Shown here piece after piece: positions 34,957-43,795 of a DNA stretch of 64,000 nt; within the stretch, counting starts at the first letter, position 1, and every line of letters starts with the position of its first letter. Under the pieces are notes generated by a model. The model was given only the letters and a program-made list of their open reading frames with translations. It made no database searches and had not been told where the DNA came from. The stretch is taken from NCBI RefSeq assembly GCF_004143485.2, contig NZ_ML974132.1:247024-311023 (forward strand). Direction: 5' to 3'. The position numbers and the translations under genes are program-made. Origin of the DNA: Halorussus amylolyticus. Lineage in GTDB: Archaea; Halobacteriota; Halobacteria; Halobacteriales; Haladaptataceae.

Positions 34957-35724
34957 GTGACAGTCGTCGTCGCCACCGAGAACTTCGAGCTGTACCACGG
35001 CGTGGTCAACGAACTCCGGGACCGCGGGGTGACGTTCACCACCGTCGAACCCGGCGACGACCTCCCCGAGTCGGCGACGGTTCTCATCAGGGCCGAGACC
35101 GACGCGGACGAGGTCGAAACCGGCGTAGACGAGGTCGAATCCGACGCGCGGACGGTCGTCGCCGACCCCGAGGACCCCCGGCGCGCGGTCGAGGAGGCGC
35201 TCGCGTTCATGCGCGGGGGCGAGGGCCGAACCGTCGTCGGAATCGACCCCGGAACGCGACCCGGGATCGCGGTGCTGTCGGGCGACCTCGTGGTGGCGGC
35301 GTTCCACGTCCCGCTCGCCGACGTGACCGAGACTGTTCGGCAGGAAATCGCGGACGCGGTGGACCCGGTGGTCCGAATCGGCGACGGCGCGCGCCTGCAG
35401 GGCGCGCAGTTGGTTCGAGAACTGGAGGACGCGCCGGTCGAACTCGTGGACGAGACCGGGACGACGCCCTACCTCGGGACCGGCGCGCGCGGCATGGGCG
35501 ACGTGCTGGCGGCGGTCAACATCGCCCGACTGGAGGGCGAGCGCGTGGAGGGTCGGGAAGTCGAACCGACCGCCGGGGAACTCAAAGTGATTCAGAATCG
35601 GTCACGCCAGCGCTCCGACGAGAATCGGGAAATTGACGAGGAACTCGCTCGCCGGGTGGCGGCAGGGGATTTGACGCTGGAGGAAGCGATGGACGAACAT
35701 CGGAATGGTGGGGAGGATAGGTAA
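34957..35724 (+). CDS. RuvC/RNase H-fold protein, haloarchaeal family
   Basis: This 255-residue protein has an N-terminal alpha/beta domain (about 1-90) and then a RuvC-like core starting VVGIDPGTRPGIAVLSG, where the G-I-D-P-G strand supplies the first catalytic Asp of the RNase H fold. Strand two is LVVAAFHVPL, a later segment VVRIGDGARLQGAQ could hold another acid, and ELVDETGTTPYL and GMGDVLAAVNIARL follow. The fold suggests nuclease or resolvase-like action, but a complete acidic set is not certain. GTG start. It is flanked by inverted copies b and c of the stem-loop element. Confidence 0.7.
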   Translation: MTVVVATENFELYHGVVNELRDRGVTFTTVEPGDDLPESATVLIRAETDADEVETGVDEVESDARTVVADPEDPRRAVEEALAFMRGGEGRTVVGIDPGTRPGIAVLSGDLVVAAFHVPLADVTETVRQEIADAVDPVVRIGDGARLQGAQLVRELEDAPVELVDETGTTPYLGTGARGMGDVLAAVNIARLEGERVEGREVEPTAGELKVIQNRSRQRSDENREIDEELARRVAAGDLTLEEAMDEHRNGGEDR

Positions 35725-35793
35725 CATCCTGCTGTCGTTCGAGACTTTCGGAAGCCGAACTACGAACCGGAAACGTGTCATCGAGAACGCCTC

Positions 35794-35925
35794 GAAAGCC
35801 CCCGCCCGCTCGCGGTCGCTCAGACGACTGAACTGAACGCGACCGGGCGGCCCCTTTCAGTCCCGTGAGGCACGAACGGGATGTCGAAAGACGAGTGAAA
35901 CGAAGTCTTTCGGAAGTCCCGCCCA
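35794..35925 (+). repeat. Dispersed stem-loop element, copy c (short form)
   Basis: It has the same outer arms as copies a and b (gaaagcccccgcccgctc ... gaccgggcggcccctttc, 35794-35857) but only about 24 bases between them, so the covarying inner helices are missing. The outer hairpin cgaaagac...gtctttcg at 35885-35912 and an adjacent ggaagtcccgcc match the flank of copy b in reverse. It lies between the RuvC-like gene and larC, downstream of both. Confidence 0.7.
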
Positions 35926-35945
35926 CGGCGGTTGGTCGAGACCAT

Positions 35946-37361
35946 TCAGATGTTCTTTCTCGCTTCACTCTCCGCTAGCCGCATCACCTCGCGCACCGCC
36001 GCGTCCGCCTCTCGCGCTACCTCTGCGCAGTCGTCGTACTCGGCGCTCACGTCGTACACTGCGCCGTCCTCGTCGCTCGCGATTTTCACAGCCACCTCGT
36101 AGCGGTCGCCGTCGAACTCGACGGCGACCGTCTCGAACGCTCGCTGGGCTATCCAGCGGTGGGTCGCGCCCGCCTGCCTGATTCCGAGGGTGCCGGTCTC
36201 CTCGGCGAGTCGGCGGGCGACTCGCTCGGCGTCTTCGGGCTTGCAGATGACCTTCACGAGGTGGCCCGGTCGGGACTTCTTCATCGTGAGCGGGACGACG
36301 GACACGTCGCGCGCGCCGACCTCGGAGAGCGATTCTTGGAGACCGCCGAGAATCTCGGGCGGCGCGTCGTCGAGATTCGTTTCGAGAATTGCGATGTCGT
36401 CGCGGGTCAGTTTTCCGCTGCCCTCGCCCTCGCTCTTTCCGACCATCGCCCGGAGGACGTTCGGATGGTCCGGGAAGTCGTACCCGCCAGCGCCGTAGCC
36501 CGACGAGTCGATTCGGATGGACGGCAGGTGCTCGACGCCCTCCGCGAAGTGCGCAAGGATGGCCGCACCCGTGGGCGTGAGCAGTTCGGCTTCGACCGGG
36601 CCGCCCCGGAGCGACCAGTCGGCGCGCTCGGCGATTTCGACGGTGGCGGGTGTCGGGACCGGGTAGACGCCGTGACTCATCTCGACCTCGCCGCCGCCCG
36701 TGGCGAGCGGCGTCGTGACGATGCGGTCGGTTGCGAGGTCGTCCACGAGGAGCGTCGCGCCCACCACGTCCGCGATGGCGTCGTCCGCGCCGACCTCGTG
36801 AAAGTGGGTCGATTCGAGGTCGGTGCCGTGGACGCTCGACTCGGCTTCGCCGAGGCGCTCGAAGATAGCGAGCGCGTCGGCCTCGACGCGCTCGGGGAGG
36901 TCCATCGATTCGACGATTTCGACGACTTCCGGATACGTTCGGAGCGCCCCGGAGCCTTCGGCGTGGGTGTGTGAATGGCTGTGGTCGTGGCTGTGGGCGT
37001 GATGATGGTCGTGGTCGTCGTGAGTATGGCCGTGCGAGTGGGCATCGTCGTTGTCGTGACTGTGGCCGTCGTGAGAATGACCGTGTTCGTGGTCGTGCGA
37101 ATGGTCGTGACCCTCGTGGGAGTGGTCGTGGTCTGCGCTCGGGTCTTCGTCGTCGGTCCCTCCCTCTTCCTCGTCATCCAGCAGGACCGCCACTGTCGTC
37201 GCCGAAATTCCGTTCTTGTCGGTCGTGCCGACCTCGTAACGAATCGGCAGGGCGTCCTCCACGGGCGCGAGCGCGGAGCGGTCCGCGCCCGCCGCGAGCA
37301 GGGCGGCGAGTATCATGTCGCCGCTCGCGCCCATCCGACCGTCGAATGCGAGCGTTTGCAT
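35946..37361 (-). CDS. larC: Nickel-pincer cofactor biosynthesis protein LarC, with His-rich insert
   Basis: LarC (DUF111) inserts nickel in the last step of making the nickel-pincer nucleotide cofactor of lactate racemase LarA. The 471-residue protein has N-terminal LAFDGRMGASGDMILAALL, a central VEAELLTPTGAAILAHF, SSGYGAGGYDFPDHPNVLR and the C-terminal LETNLDDAPPEILG domain. Residues 78-133 are an insertion with 26 histidines, presumably a metal store or chelator. In many bacteria larC is split by a programmed frameshift; here one unbroken frame encodes both parts. No larA, larB or larE is in the window, so the cofactor user is elsewhere. Confidence 0.92.
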   Translation of the reverse strand: MQTLAFDGRMGASGDMILAALLAAGADRSALAPVEDALPIRYEVGTTDKNGISATTVAVLLDDEEEGGTDDEDPSADHDHSHEGHDHSHDHEHGHSHDGHSHDNDDAHSHGHTHDDHDHHHAHSHDHSHSHTHAEGSGALRTYPEVVEIVESMDLPERVEADALAIFERLGEAESSVHGTDLESTHFHEVGADDAIADVVGATLLVDDLATDRIVTTPLATGGGEVEMSHGVYPVPTPATVEIAERADWSLRGGPVEAELLTPTGAAILAHFAEGVEHLPSIRIDSSGYGAGGYDFPDHPNVLRAMVGKSEGEGSGKLTRDDIAILETNLDDAPPEILGGLQESLSEVGARDVSVVPLTMKKSRPGHLVKVICKPEDAERVARRLAEETGTLGIRQAGATHRWIAQRAFETVAVEFDGDRYEVAVKIASDEDGAVYDVSAEYDDCAEVAREADAAVREVMRLAESEARKNI

Positions 37362-37637
37362 GGAGAACCGTGAGTGATTCGCGGCGAAAAAGGCGGTGAT
37401 TCCGGCGATGCCGATTTAGAGGACGTTCGCGGAAACGAGAAATTACTCTGACTTGAGGGTGGCCGAAAGATTCACACAGGCACCAAACGGCTTTGTAGCG
37501 CGAACGCGTATGCAAACCCATCGCATGCACGTGCACGTAACGGCATCCTCCGCGGTCTCGACGGTGGATTTCCCCGACAGCAAAGGACTTATCCCCCGCG
37601 GGCGCGGACGCACAAACAACTCCCGCATTCCCTAATC
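37362..37637. promoter_or_regulatory. Divergent promoter region between larC and cdc48
   Basis: This 276-base gap separates two divergent genes. A possible TATA-like acttatccc is about 40-50 bases before the Cdc48 start. A run of alternating purine-pyrimidine words at about 37518-37543 (catcgcatgcacgtgcac) is notable but has no assigned role. No gene is seen. Confidence 0.4.
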
Positions 37638-39863
37638 ATGAACGAAGTCCAACTAGAGGTGGCAAAGGCGTACCCGAACGACTCGGGGCGCGGTATCGCT
37701 CGCCTTGACCCGGACACCCTGCTCCATCTGAAGCTGAGTCCCGGCGACATCATCGAAATCGAGGGCGGTGACACCACCGCCGCGAAGGTGTGGCGCGCCG
37801 ACCGACAGGACTGGAACACCGACACGGTTCGCATCGACGGTTTCACGCGCCAGAACGCCGACGTGGGTATCGGCGAGCGCGTCGAGATTCGAAAGGCGGA
37901 CGCCGAGAAGGCCGACAAACTGGTTCTCGCACCCCCGGAAGAGGCCAGCGTCCAGTTCGGAAGCGACGCGGCCGGGATGGTCAAACGCCAGATTCTCAAG
38001 CGTCCGGTGGTCGAACGCGATATCGTGCCCGTGATGTCGAGCACGAACCACCCGTTCATGCGGTCGCCCGGACAGGCGATTCCGCTCATCGCGGTCGAGA
38101 CGGACCCCGACGGAGTGTGTCTCATCACCGAGGACACCGAGGTCGAGTTGCGAGAAGAACCCATCTCGGGCTTCGAGAAGACCGGCGGCGGCATCACCTA
38201 CGAGGACATCGGCGGCCTCGAAAGCGAGATTCAGCGGGTGCGCGAGATGGTCGAACTCCCGATGAAGCACCCCCAGATTTTCAAGAAGCTGGGCATCGAA
38301 CCGCCGCAGGGGGTTCTGCTTCACGGCCCGCCCGGTACGGGTAAGACCCTGCTCGCGAAGGCGGTCGCCAACGAGACGTCCGCGAGTTTCTTCTCTATCG
38401 CGGGACCGGAAATCATCTCGAAGTACTACGGCGAGTCCGAACAGCAGCTTCGAGAAATCTTCGAGGACGCGACCGAGGAGTCGCCCTCTATCATCTTCAT
38501 CGACGAACTCGACTCCATCGCACCCAAGCGCGAGGACGTGACCGGCGAGGTCGAACGCCGCGTCGTGGCCCAACTGCTCACGATGATGGACGGGCTGGAA
38601 TCGCGCGGACAGGTCATCGTCATCGCGGCGACGAATCGCGTGGACTCGGTGGACCCCGCGCTCCGGCGTCCGGGTCGGTTCGACCGCGAAATCGAAATCG
38701 GCGTCCCGGACGAGACGGGTCGCGAGGAAATCCTGCAGATTCACACCCGTGGGATGCCCCTCAGCGACGACGTGGCGCTCGACTCGCTGGCGAACGACAC
38801 GCACGGCTTCGTCGGTGCCGACATCGAGAGCCTGACGAAGGAGGCTGCGATGAAGGCGCTCCGGCGCTACCTCCCCGAAATCGACTTGGACGAGGAGGAC
38901 ATCCCGCCGAGCCTCATCGACCGGATGATAGTCAAGCGCCAAGACTTCAACGGCGCGCTCAACGAGGTCGAACCCTCGGCGATGCGCGAGGTCCTCGTGG
39001 AACTTCCGAAGGTGTCGTGGGACGACGTGGGCGGTCTCGAAGACGCCAAAAACCAAGTCAAAGAGAGCGTCGAGTGGCCGCTGTCGTCGCCCGAGAAGTT
39101 CCAGCGGATGGGCATCTCGCCGCCGAGCGGCGTCCTCCTGTACGGCCCGCCGGGGACCGGTAAGACCCTGATGGCGAAGGCTGTCGCCAACGAGACCAAC
39201 GCCAACTTCATCTCGGTCAGGGGGCCGCAACTGCTGTCGAAGTGGGTCGGCGAATCGGAGAAGGCCATCCGCCAGACGTTCCGGAAAGCCCGGCAGGTCT
39301 CTCCGACCGTCATCTTCTTCGACGAACTCGACAGCCTCGCGCCCTCGCGGAGCCAAGAGGTCGGCTCGAACGTCTCCGAGCGCGTGGTGAACCAACTCCT
39401 GACCGAACTCGACGGACTGGAGGAGAAGGGCGACGTGATGGTCATCGGCGCGACCAACCGCCCGGACATGATTGACCCCGCACTCATCCGGTCGGGGCGG
39501 TTCGACCGCCTCGTGATGATAGGCCAGCCAGACCAGGAGGGCCGCGAGCAGATTCTGAAGATTCACACGGACGACACGCCGCTCGCTGCGGACGTGAGCC
39601 TCCGAGAGGTCTCGGAAATCACCGACGGCTACGTCGGAAGCGACCTCGAATCCATCGGTCGCGAGGCCGCAATCGAGGCGCTCCGGGAGGACGACGACGC
39701 CACCGAGGTCGAGATGCGCCACTTCCGGCAGGCGCTGGAGAACGTCCGGCCGACCATCACCGACGACCTGCTCGACTACTACGAGCAGATGGAAGACGAA
39801 TTCAAGGGCGGCACGTCCAGTCCCGAGCAGGGTCGGCGCGGCGGACGGATTGGCTTCCAATGA
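37638..39863 (+). CDS. cdc48: Cdc48/VAT-type AAA+ unfoldase
   Basis: This 741-residue protein unfolds and extracts substrates, delivering them to the proteasome. It has the double-psi-barrel N-domain (about 1-175), the D1 AAA module with Walker A GPPGTGKT at 230-237 and Walker [11 protein letters not shown], and the D2 module with Walker A at about 503-510 and Walker [11 protein letters not shown]. Both have the second region of homology (AATNR / GATNR). It is one of the paralogs haloarchaea usually carry. The stop codon TGA (39861-39863) is at the same time the first three bases of a 145-bp repeat. Confidence 0.96.
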   Translation: MNEVQLEVAKAYPNDSGRGIARLDPDTLLHLKLSPGDIIEIEGGDTTAAKVWRADRQDWNTDTVRIDGFTRQNADVGIGERVEIRKADAEKADKLVLAPPEEASVQFGSDAAGMVKRQILKRPVVERDIVPVMSSTNHPFMRSPGQAIPLIAVETDPDGVCLITEDTEVELREEPISGFEKTGGGITYEDIGGLESEIQRVREMVELPMKHPQIFKKLGIEPPQGVLLHGPPGTGKTLLAKAVANETSASFFSIAGPEIISKYYGESEQQLREIFEDATEESPSIIFIDELDSIAPKREDVTGEVERRVVAQLLTMMDGLESRGQVIVIAATNRVDSVDPALRRPGRFDREIEIGVPDETGREEILQIHTRGMPLSDDVALDSLANDTHGFVGADIESLTKEAAMKALRRYLPEIDLDEEDIPPSLIDRMIVKRQDFNGALNEVEPSAMREVLVELPKVSWDDVGGLEDAKNQVKESVEWPLSSPEKFQRMGISPPSGVLLYGPPGTGKTLMAKAVANETNANFISVRGPQLLSKWVGESEKAIRQTFRKARQVSPTVIFFDELDSLAPSRSQEVGSNVSERVVNQLLTELDGLEEKGDVMVIGATNRPDMIDPALIRSGRFDRLVMIGQPDQEGREQILKIHTDDTPLAADVSLREVSEITDGYVGSDLESIGREAAIEALREDDDATEVEMRHFRQALENVRPTITDDLLDYYEQMEDEFKGGTSSPEQGRRGGRIGFQ

Positions 39864-40005
39864 AACTTTTGCTGCGGTCGAGCGCGCCGTAGGCGCGCTC
39901 TCCCTGGCAAAACTTTCATGAAAAACGCGGCGTCACCCCCTCCGTCACAGGGCGGTGCGCGAAGCGCACCGCCCGCTCCGTCGAGGGTTCCTTGGTCCGC
40001 TCGCT
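39861..40005 (+). repeat. 145-bp element starting at the cdc48 stop codon (copy A)
   Basis: The element begins with the cdc48 stop codon. The core 39861-39918 is a palindrome with 12-base ends tgaaacttttgc / gcaaaactttca (one mismatch) around an inner hairpin gagcgcgcc-gta-ggcgcgctc. A second half includes a gggcggtgcgc...gcgcaccgccc hairpin and ttccttggtccgctcgct. Bases 39860-39892 encode a ten-codon frame, [10 protein letters not shown], whose ATG overlaps the stop of cdc48. An inverted copy of the same length lies at 41112-41256. Likely roles are transcript termination or a small mobile palindrome. Confidence 0.85.
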
Positions 40006-40336
40006 ACGCTCGCGGTACGACTGTTGGTACTTGACCGCAAGCGGATGTTTCGCCTGCTGTACTTCCCCCTTTGACGTAGCTCGGTGCGTCGTCCGACCGG
40101 CACGCCGTAATCCACCGCGAGGGAGCGAAGCGACCGAGCGGACCAAGGAACCTTCGAGGGAGCAGTGCGGCGGCTTCGCCGCCGCGCTCAGCGAACGGGG
40201 AGGTGATGCCGTGTCGTCGGGAGCAAAGCGACCGACGGCTCGGAGGACGCGGTTTGTCCTCCGGTGTTTTTGGTCGAGCTTTTACCAGTGAGAAAATTCG
40301 CCGCAGGCGAATTTTCGAGTGCAGTAAAAGGTCGTT
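40006..40336. other. Intergenic region downstream of phoU with degenerate repeat pieces
   Basis: No gene is seen. About 40128-40215 resembles, on the minus strand, the second half of the 145-bp element (ggttccttggtccgctcg plus a ggcggc hairpin), in diverged form. At 40241-40263 is a hairpin cggaggac-gcggttt-gtcctccg followed by gtttttgg, a plausible plus-strand terminator. Near 40285-40315 an imperfect palindrome around aaaattcgccgcaggcg may serve the opposite strand, where phoU ends. Confidence 0.5.
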
Positions 40337-41014
40337 CTAATAGATAAGTTCGTCGTCGTTCTCGACCATGTAGAGGGTGCGCGCGGCGATGTTGACGGCG
40401 TGGTCGCCGATGCGTTCGAGGTCGCGAACGGTCAGCAAGAGTCGCGATACGTCCTGAAGCAGGGTCTCGACTTCCTGTTCGGTGTTGTTTTCGAGTTCGG
40501 TCTCGATGAGGTCGCGGACGACGATTTCGCTCGCGCGCTCACACAGCGCGTCGAGGTCGTCGTCGCGGTCCGCAATCTCGTAACAGCCGTCGGCGCTCTC
40601 CTCGTCGTAGGCCACCATCGCGTCCTCAATCATGTCGAGAGTGAGCGACCCGAGTTCCTGAATATCGACCTCCGGGAACACGTCTTGGTCGGCGTCGAGC
40701 GAGTACTCGCCGAGATTAGTCGCGAGGTCGCCGATGCGTTCGAGGTCGGTGATTATCTTGAACGACGCCGCAATCATCCGGAGGTCGCTCGCGACCGGCT
40801 GTTGGAGCGCGAGCAGGTCGATGCACTCCCCTTCGAGGTCGAGATAGAGCTGATTGACCTCCTCGTCGCCCTCGATGACCTCCCACGCGAGTTCGTCGTC
40901 TTTCTGTTCGAGGGCGTCCAGCCCCATTCGAAGCCGTTCCATCACGACTTCGCTCATGTAGAGGACGTTCTCGCGAAGGTCCGTGAGTTGAGTTTGGTAG
41001 TCCTTTCGTGGCAT
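40337..41014 (-). CDS. phoU: Phosphate signalling protein PhoU
   Basis: This 225-residue all-helical protein has two PhoU repeats, each with a conserved E/D-x-x-x-D motif: KIITDLERIGDLATNLGEY in the first and RDLERIGDHAVNIAARTLY in the second. PhoU links the state of the Pst transporter to gene control and limits phosphate uptake. It is last in the pstSCAB-phoU order, 240 bases behind pstB. The ATG at 41014 gives the usual MPRKDYQ start. It is flanked by inverted copies of the 145-bp element, so the segment could invert by recombination. Confidence 0.95.
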   Translation of the reverse strand: MPRKDYQTQLTDLRENVLYMSEVVMERLRMGLDALEQKDDELAWEVIEGDEEVNQLYLDLEGECIDLLALQQPVASDLRMIAASFKIITDLERIGDLATNLGEYSLDADQDVFPEVDIQELGSLTLDMIEDAMVAYDEESADGCYEIADRDDDLDALCERASEIVVRDLIETELENNTEQEVETLLQDVSRLLLTVRDLERIGDHAVNIAARTLYMVENDDELIY

Positions 41015-41111
41015 AGTTCGATTTTCGTGTGTTCGGGTGTTGTAGTTTTCCCTCGTGCTGTTTCGCCTTCCACGCGGCGCACCAGCGATTCTACCGCGAG
41101 CGACCGAAGGG

Positions 41112-41256
41112 AGCGAGCGGACCAAGGAACCCTCGACGGAGCGGGCGGTGCGCGAAGCGCACCGCCCTGTGACGGAGGGGGTGACGCCGTGTTTTTCATG
41201 AAAGTTTTGCCAGGGAGAGCGCACCTACGGCGCGCTCGACCGCAGCAAAAGTTTCA
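41112..41256 (-). repeat. 145-bp element starting at the pstB stop codon (copy B)
   Basis: On the minus strand this copy is nearly identical to 39861-40005, differing at two single positions and in the orientation of one hairpin centre (gaa versus ttc). It starts with the pstB stop codon at 41256-41254, and the same ten-codon frame [10 protein letters not shown] starts one base earlier at 41257. The element thus sits at the same place relative to the stop of two unrelated genes. It separates pstB from phoU. Confidence 0.85.
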
Positions 41257-42132
41257 TCCGAACTTCCCGGTGATGTAGTCCTCGACGCGCTGGTGTTCGG
41301 GGTTCTCGAAGATTTTCTGGGTGTCGTCGAACTCCACGAGTTCGCCGCCGGTCAGGAACACCGCGGTCTTGTCCGAGATGCGCGCGGCCTGCTGCATGTT
41401 GTGGGTCACGATGACCACCGTGTAGTCCTGCGCGAGTTCGTCGATGAGGTCTTCGATTTGGGAGGTGGCGACCGGGTCGAGCGCCGAGGCGGGTTCGTCC
41501 ATCAGGATGACCTCGGGGTCCACCGCGATGGCGCGGGCGATGCAGAGTCGCTGTTGCTGGCCGCCCGAGAGTTCGAGACCCGACTCGTCGAGTTGGTGGC
41601 TCACCTCGTCCCAGAGCGCCGCGCCCTTGAGCGCCTCCTCGACTTTCTCGTCCAAATTCTCGGTCTTGTTCTGGAGTCGAAGGCCGTAGGCGACGTTGTC
41701 GTAGATGCTCTTGGGGAAGGGGTTCGGTTGCTGGAACACCATCCCGATGCGTCGGCGGAGCGCGACCGGGTCCACGTCGTCGTCGTAGACGTTCTTGTTC
41801 TGGAACAGCAGGTCGCCCTCGACGCGCGCGGCGTCGATGAGGTCGTTCATCCGGTTGATACACCGGAGGAACGTGGACTTCCCGCATCCGGACGGCCCAA
41901 TCATCGCCGTGACCTGTCGCTCGGGAATCTGGATATCGACGCTCTGGAGCGCCTGTTCGGTGCCGTAGTACACGTCGAGGTTCCGGGATTCGATGACCGT
42001 GCGCTCCGAACCCGACGAGCGCGACGGCGAACTCTCTTCGACGGCCTCCGACCCCGGCGTCGGCGAGGCGAGCGAATCGTCGTCTTCAGTCTCGGTTCCG
42101 GGGTTCGAAGTCGTCATTGTCTCTTTGCTCAT
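41254..42132 (-). CDS. pstB: Phosphate ABC transporter ATP-binding protein
   Basis: This 292-residue ATPase drives high-affinity phosphate import. It has Walker [10 protein letters not shown], a Q-loop in [10 protein letters not shown], the signature [15 protein letters not shown], Walker [14 protein letters not shown] and the switch His in IVTHNMQQA. About 45 acidic and Ser-rich residues precede the ABC domain, a longer tail than in bacterial PstB. Three bases separate it from pstA, so the genes are co-transcribed. Its stop codon lies inside the 145-bp element. Confidence 0.97.
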   Translation of the reverse strand: MSKETMTTSNPGTETEDDDSLASPTPGSEAVEESSPSRSSGSERTVIESRNLDVYYGTEQALQSVDIQIPERQVTAMIGPSGCGKSTFLRCINRMNDLIDAARVEGDLLFQNKNVYDDDVDPVALRRRIGMVFQQPNPFPKSIYDNVAYGLRLQNKTENLDEKVEEALKGAALWDEVSHQLDESGLELSGGQQQRLCIARAIAVDPEVILMDEPASALDPVATSQIEDLIDELAQDYTVVIVTHNMQQAARISDKTAVFLTGGELVEFDDTQKIFENPEHQRVEDYITGKFG

Positions 42133-42135
42133 TGT

Positions 42136-43779
42136 TTATGACCTCCGTTGATACCGATTTCGGATGAGAATCGCGGCGGCGTTCATCGAGAGGAGGACGA
42201 CCAGCAGCGTCACGACGCCCGCCGCGAGGACGCCGTACCGGAACTCCGCCGCGGGTTCGTGCGACCACGCGAAAATCTGGCGCGGCATCGCGCTGAACTT
42301 CTCGGTGAACGCGTTGGGGGGATTGAACACGACCGCGGCCGCCCCAATCATGAGGAGCGGCGCGGTCTCGCCGATAGCCCGACCGAACGCGAGAATCGTG
42401 CCGGTCAGGATGCCCGGAATCGCCTCGGGCAGGACGACGGTCCGAACCGTCTGCCACTTGGTCGCGCCCATGCCGTAGGAGGCTTGCCGCATCGAACTCG
42501 GGACCGCTCGGACCGCCTCCTGAGCCGAGATGATGACGATGGGGAGGATGAGCAGGCCGACGGTTAGTCCGCCCACGATGACCGACCCCGTGTTCATGTC
42601 GGCGTAGCGGATGAACAGCGCGAGACCGAGCAGGCCGTAGACAACCGACGGGACGCCCGCGAGGTTGGCGATGTTCATCTCGATGAGGTTCACCACGCGG
42701 CCCACGCGCCCGGTGTCGGGCGCGTACTCTTCGAGGTAGAGCGCGGCCGCGACGCCGACCGGAAACGCCGAGACGACGATGACGAGCATCATCATGATGG
42801 AACCGACCAGCGCGGGGTAGATGCCCGCCTCGTCGGCGAACCGCGAGTGAGAGTTCGTCAGGAACTGCCAGTCGAGCCACGTCTCGGGTCCGGCGAAGCC
42901 GAATGCTTGGACCGCCGTTGCGCCGACGAACACACCGCCGTACACCACGACCGGGAGCGCGAGTCCGACGAGATGCTCGCGCTTTCGGACGACGTTCTCG
43001 GCGTAGAGCGCGGTCGGCACGCCCACCGACAGCACGAGAACGACGAGCAGGTAGTCGTCGATGCCGACCGTCGGAGCCCCGACAACCGCGACGACGGCCA
43101 AGACGAGCGTGAGACCGGCCGCAATCGCACCGGCGCGTCTGCTCTCGCGGCGGCGGGCGACGGTCGCGCCAGCTAGCAGGCCGACGGGTGCCGCGAACGA
43201 GTAGAGCATTATGGTCGCACGATTGAGCGCGAGCGGCGCATTCTGAAGGAGACCGCTCAGACTCGGAATCGCGCCCGGTATCCCGACGAGTCCGAGCAGG
43301 AGCGCGACCACTGCGACCGCCGCGCCTTCGAACGCGACCGGGTCGGGTCGGAGTCGGCGGTGGACGTAGATTGCGCCGATGACAGCGACGAGTGCGAGCG
43401 TCGTTCCGAACCACTCGATTGGCTGGAACACCTCGACCAGCAGGAGCGCGATACCCGACCCGACCAGCAGGGAGAACGCCGGAAGCGCGGTGGCGGTTCC
43501 ACCGACCCATCCAGCGGTCCTGTCCCGGCGGGCGTAGTAGCCGACCAGTAGGCCGGTCGGGACGACCAGCGTGAGGAAGAACGTGAGGAGCCACTCGGTG
43601 TCGGCGGTCAGCGGTCGAATCGCGTCGAGCGCGACGTACGCCAACAGCGCGAACACCATCGCGATGCCGAACAGCATCGCGCTCAGACAGCCCCACTTGA
43701 ACACTGCGCCGCGAAGCTGACTCACTCCCTCGTCGGACCCGTACCACGACTCGCCGCGGTCGGGGTTCTCGGTTGCCAT
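42136..43779 (-). CDS. pstA: Phosphate ABC transporter permease PstA, with N-terminal membrane extension
   Basis: This 547-residue permease is nearly twice the usual PstA length. The C-terminal part (about 290-547) has the canonical binding-protein-dependent permease core: FPVGVAAALYLEEYAPD, the EAA-type loop EAVRAVPSSMRQASYGMGATKW and RAIGETAPLLMIG. The first 280 residues add about eight further hydrophobic helices interrupted by Arg-rich loops, a feature of haloarchaeal PstA of unknown use. It lies between pstC (16-base gap) and pstB (3-base gap) in the operon. Confidence 0.94.
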   Translation of the reverse strand: MATENPDRGESWYGSDEGVSQLRGAVFKWGCLSAMLFGIAMVFALLAYVALDAIRPLTADTEWLLTFFLTLVVPTGLLVGYYARRDRTAGWVGGTATALPAFSLLVGSGIALLLVEVFQPIEWFGTTLALVAVIGAIYVHRRLRPDPVAFEGAAVAVVALLLGLVGIPGAIPSLSGLLQNAPLALNRATIMLYSFAAPVGLLAGATVARRRESRRAGAIAAGLTLVLAVVAVVGAPTVGIDDYLLVVLVLSVGVPTALYAENVVRKREHLVGLALPVVVYGGVFVGATAVQAFGFAGPETWLDWQFLTNSHSRFADEAGIYPALVGSIMMMLVIVVSAFPVGVAAALYLEEYAPDTGRVGRVVNLIEMNIANLAGVPSVVYGLLGLALFIRYADMNTGSVIVGGLTVGLLILPIVIISAQEAVRAVPSSMRQASYGMGATKWQTVRTVVLPEAIPGILTGTILAFGRAIGETAPLLMIGAAAVVFNPPNAFTEKFSAMPRQIFAWSHEPAAEFRYGVLAAGVVTLLVVLLSMNAAAILIRNRYQRRS

Positions 43780-43795
43780 TATCGAATCACCTCTG

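Noticed and set aside
36971..37373. Val/Met-rich frame opposite the His tract of larC
   Set aside because: It is the reverse reading of His and Asp codons, which gives artificial hydrophobic sequence.
37653..39860. 735-codon open frame antisense to cdc48
   Set aside because: It is a shadow of GC-rich codon bias: composition is Arg/Val/Leu-rich, no domain is recognisable and the opposite strand encodes a clear AAA+ protein.
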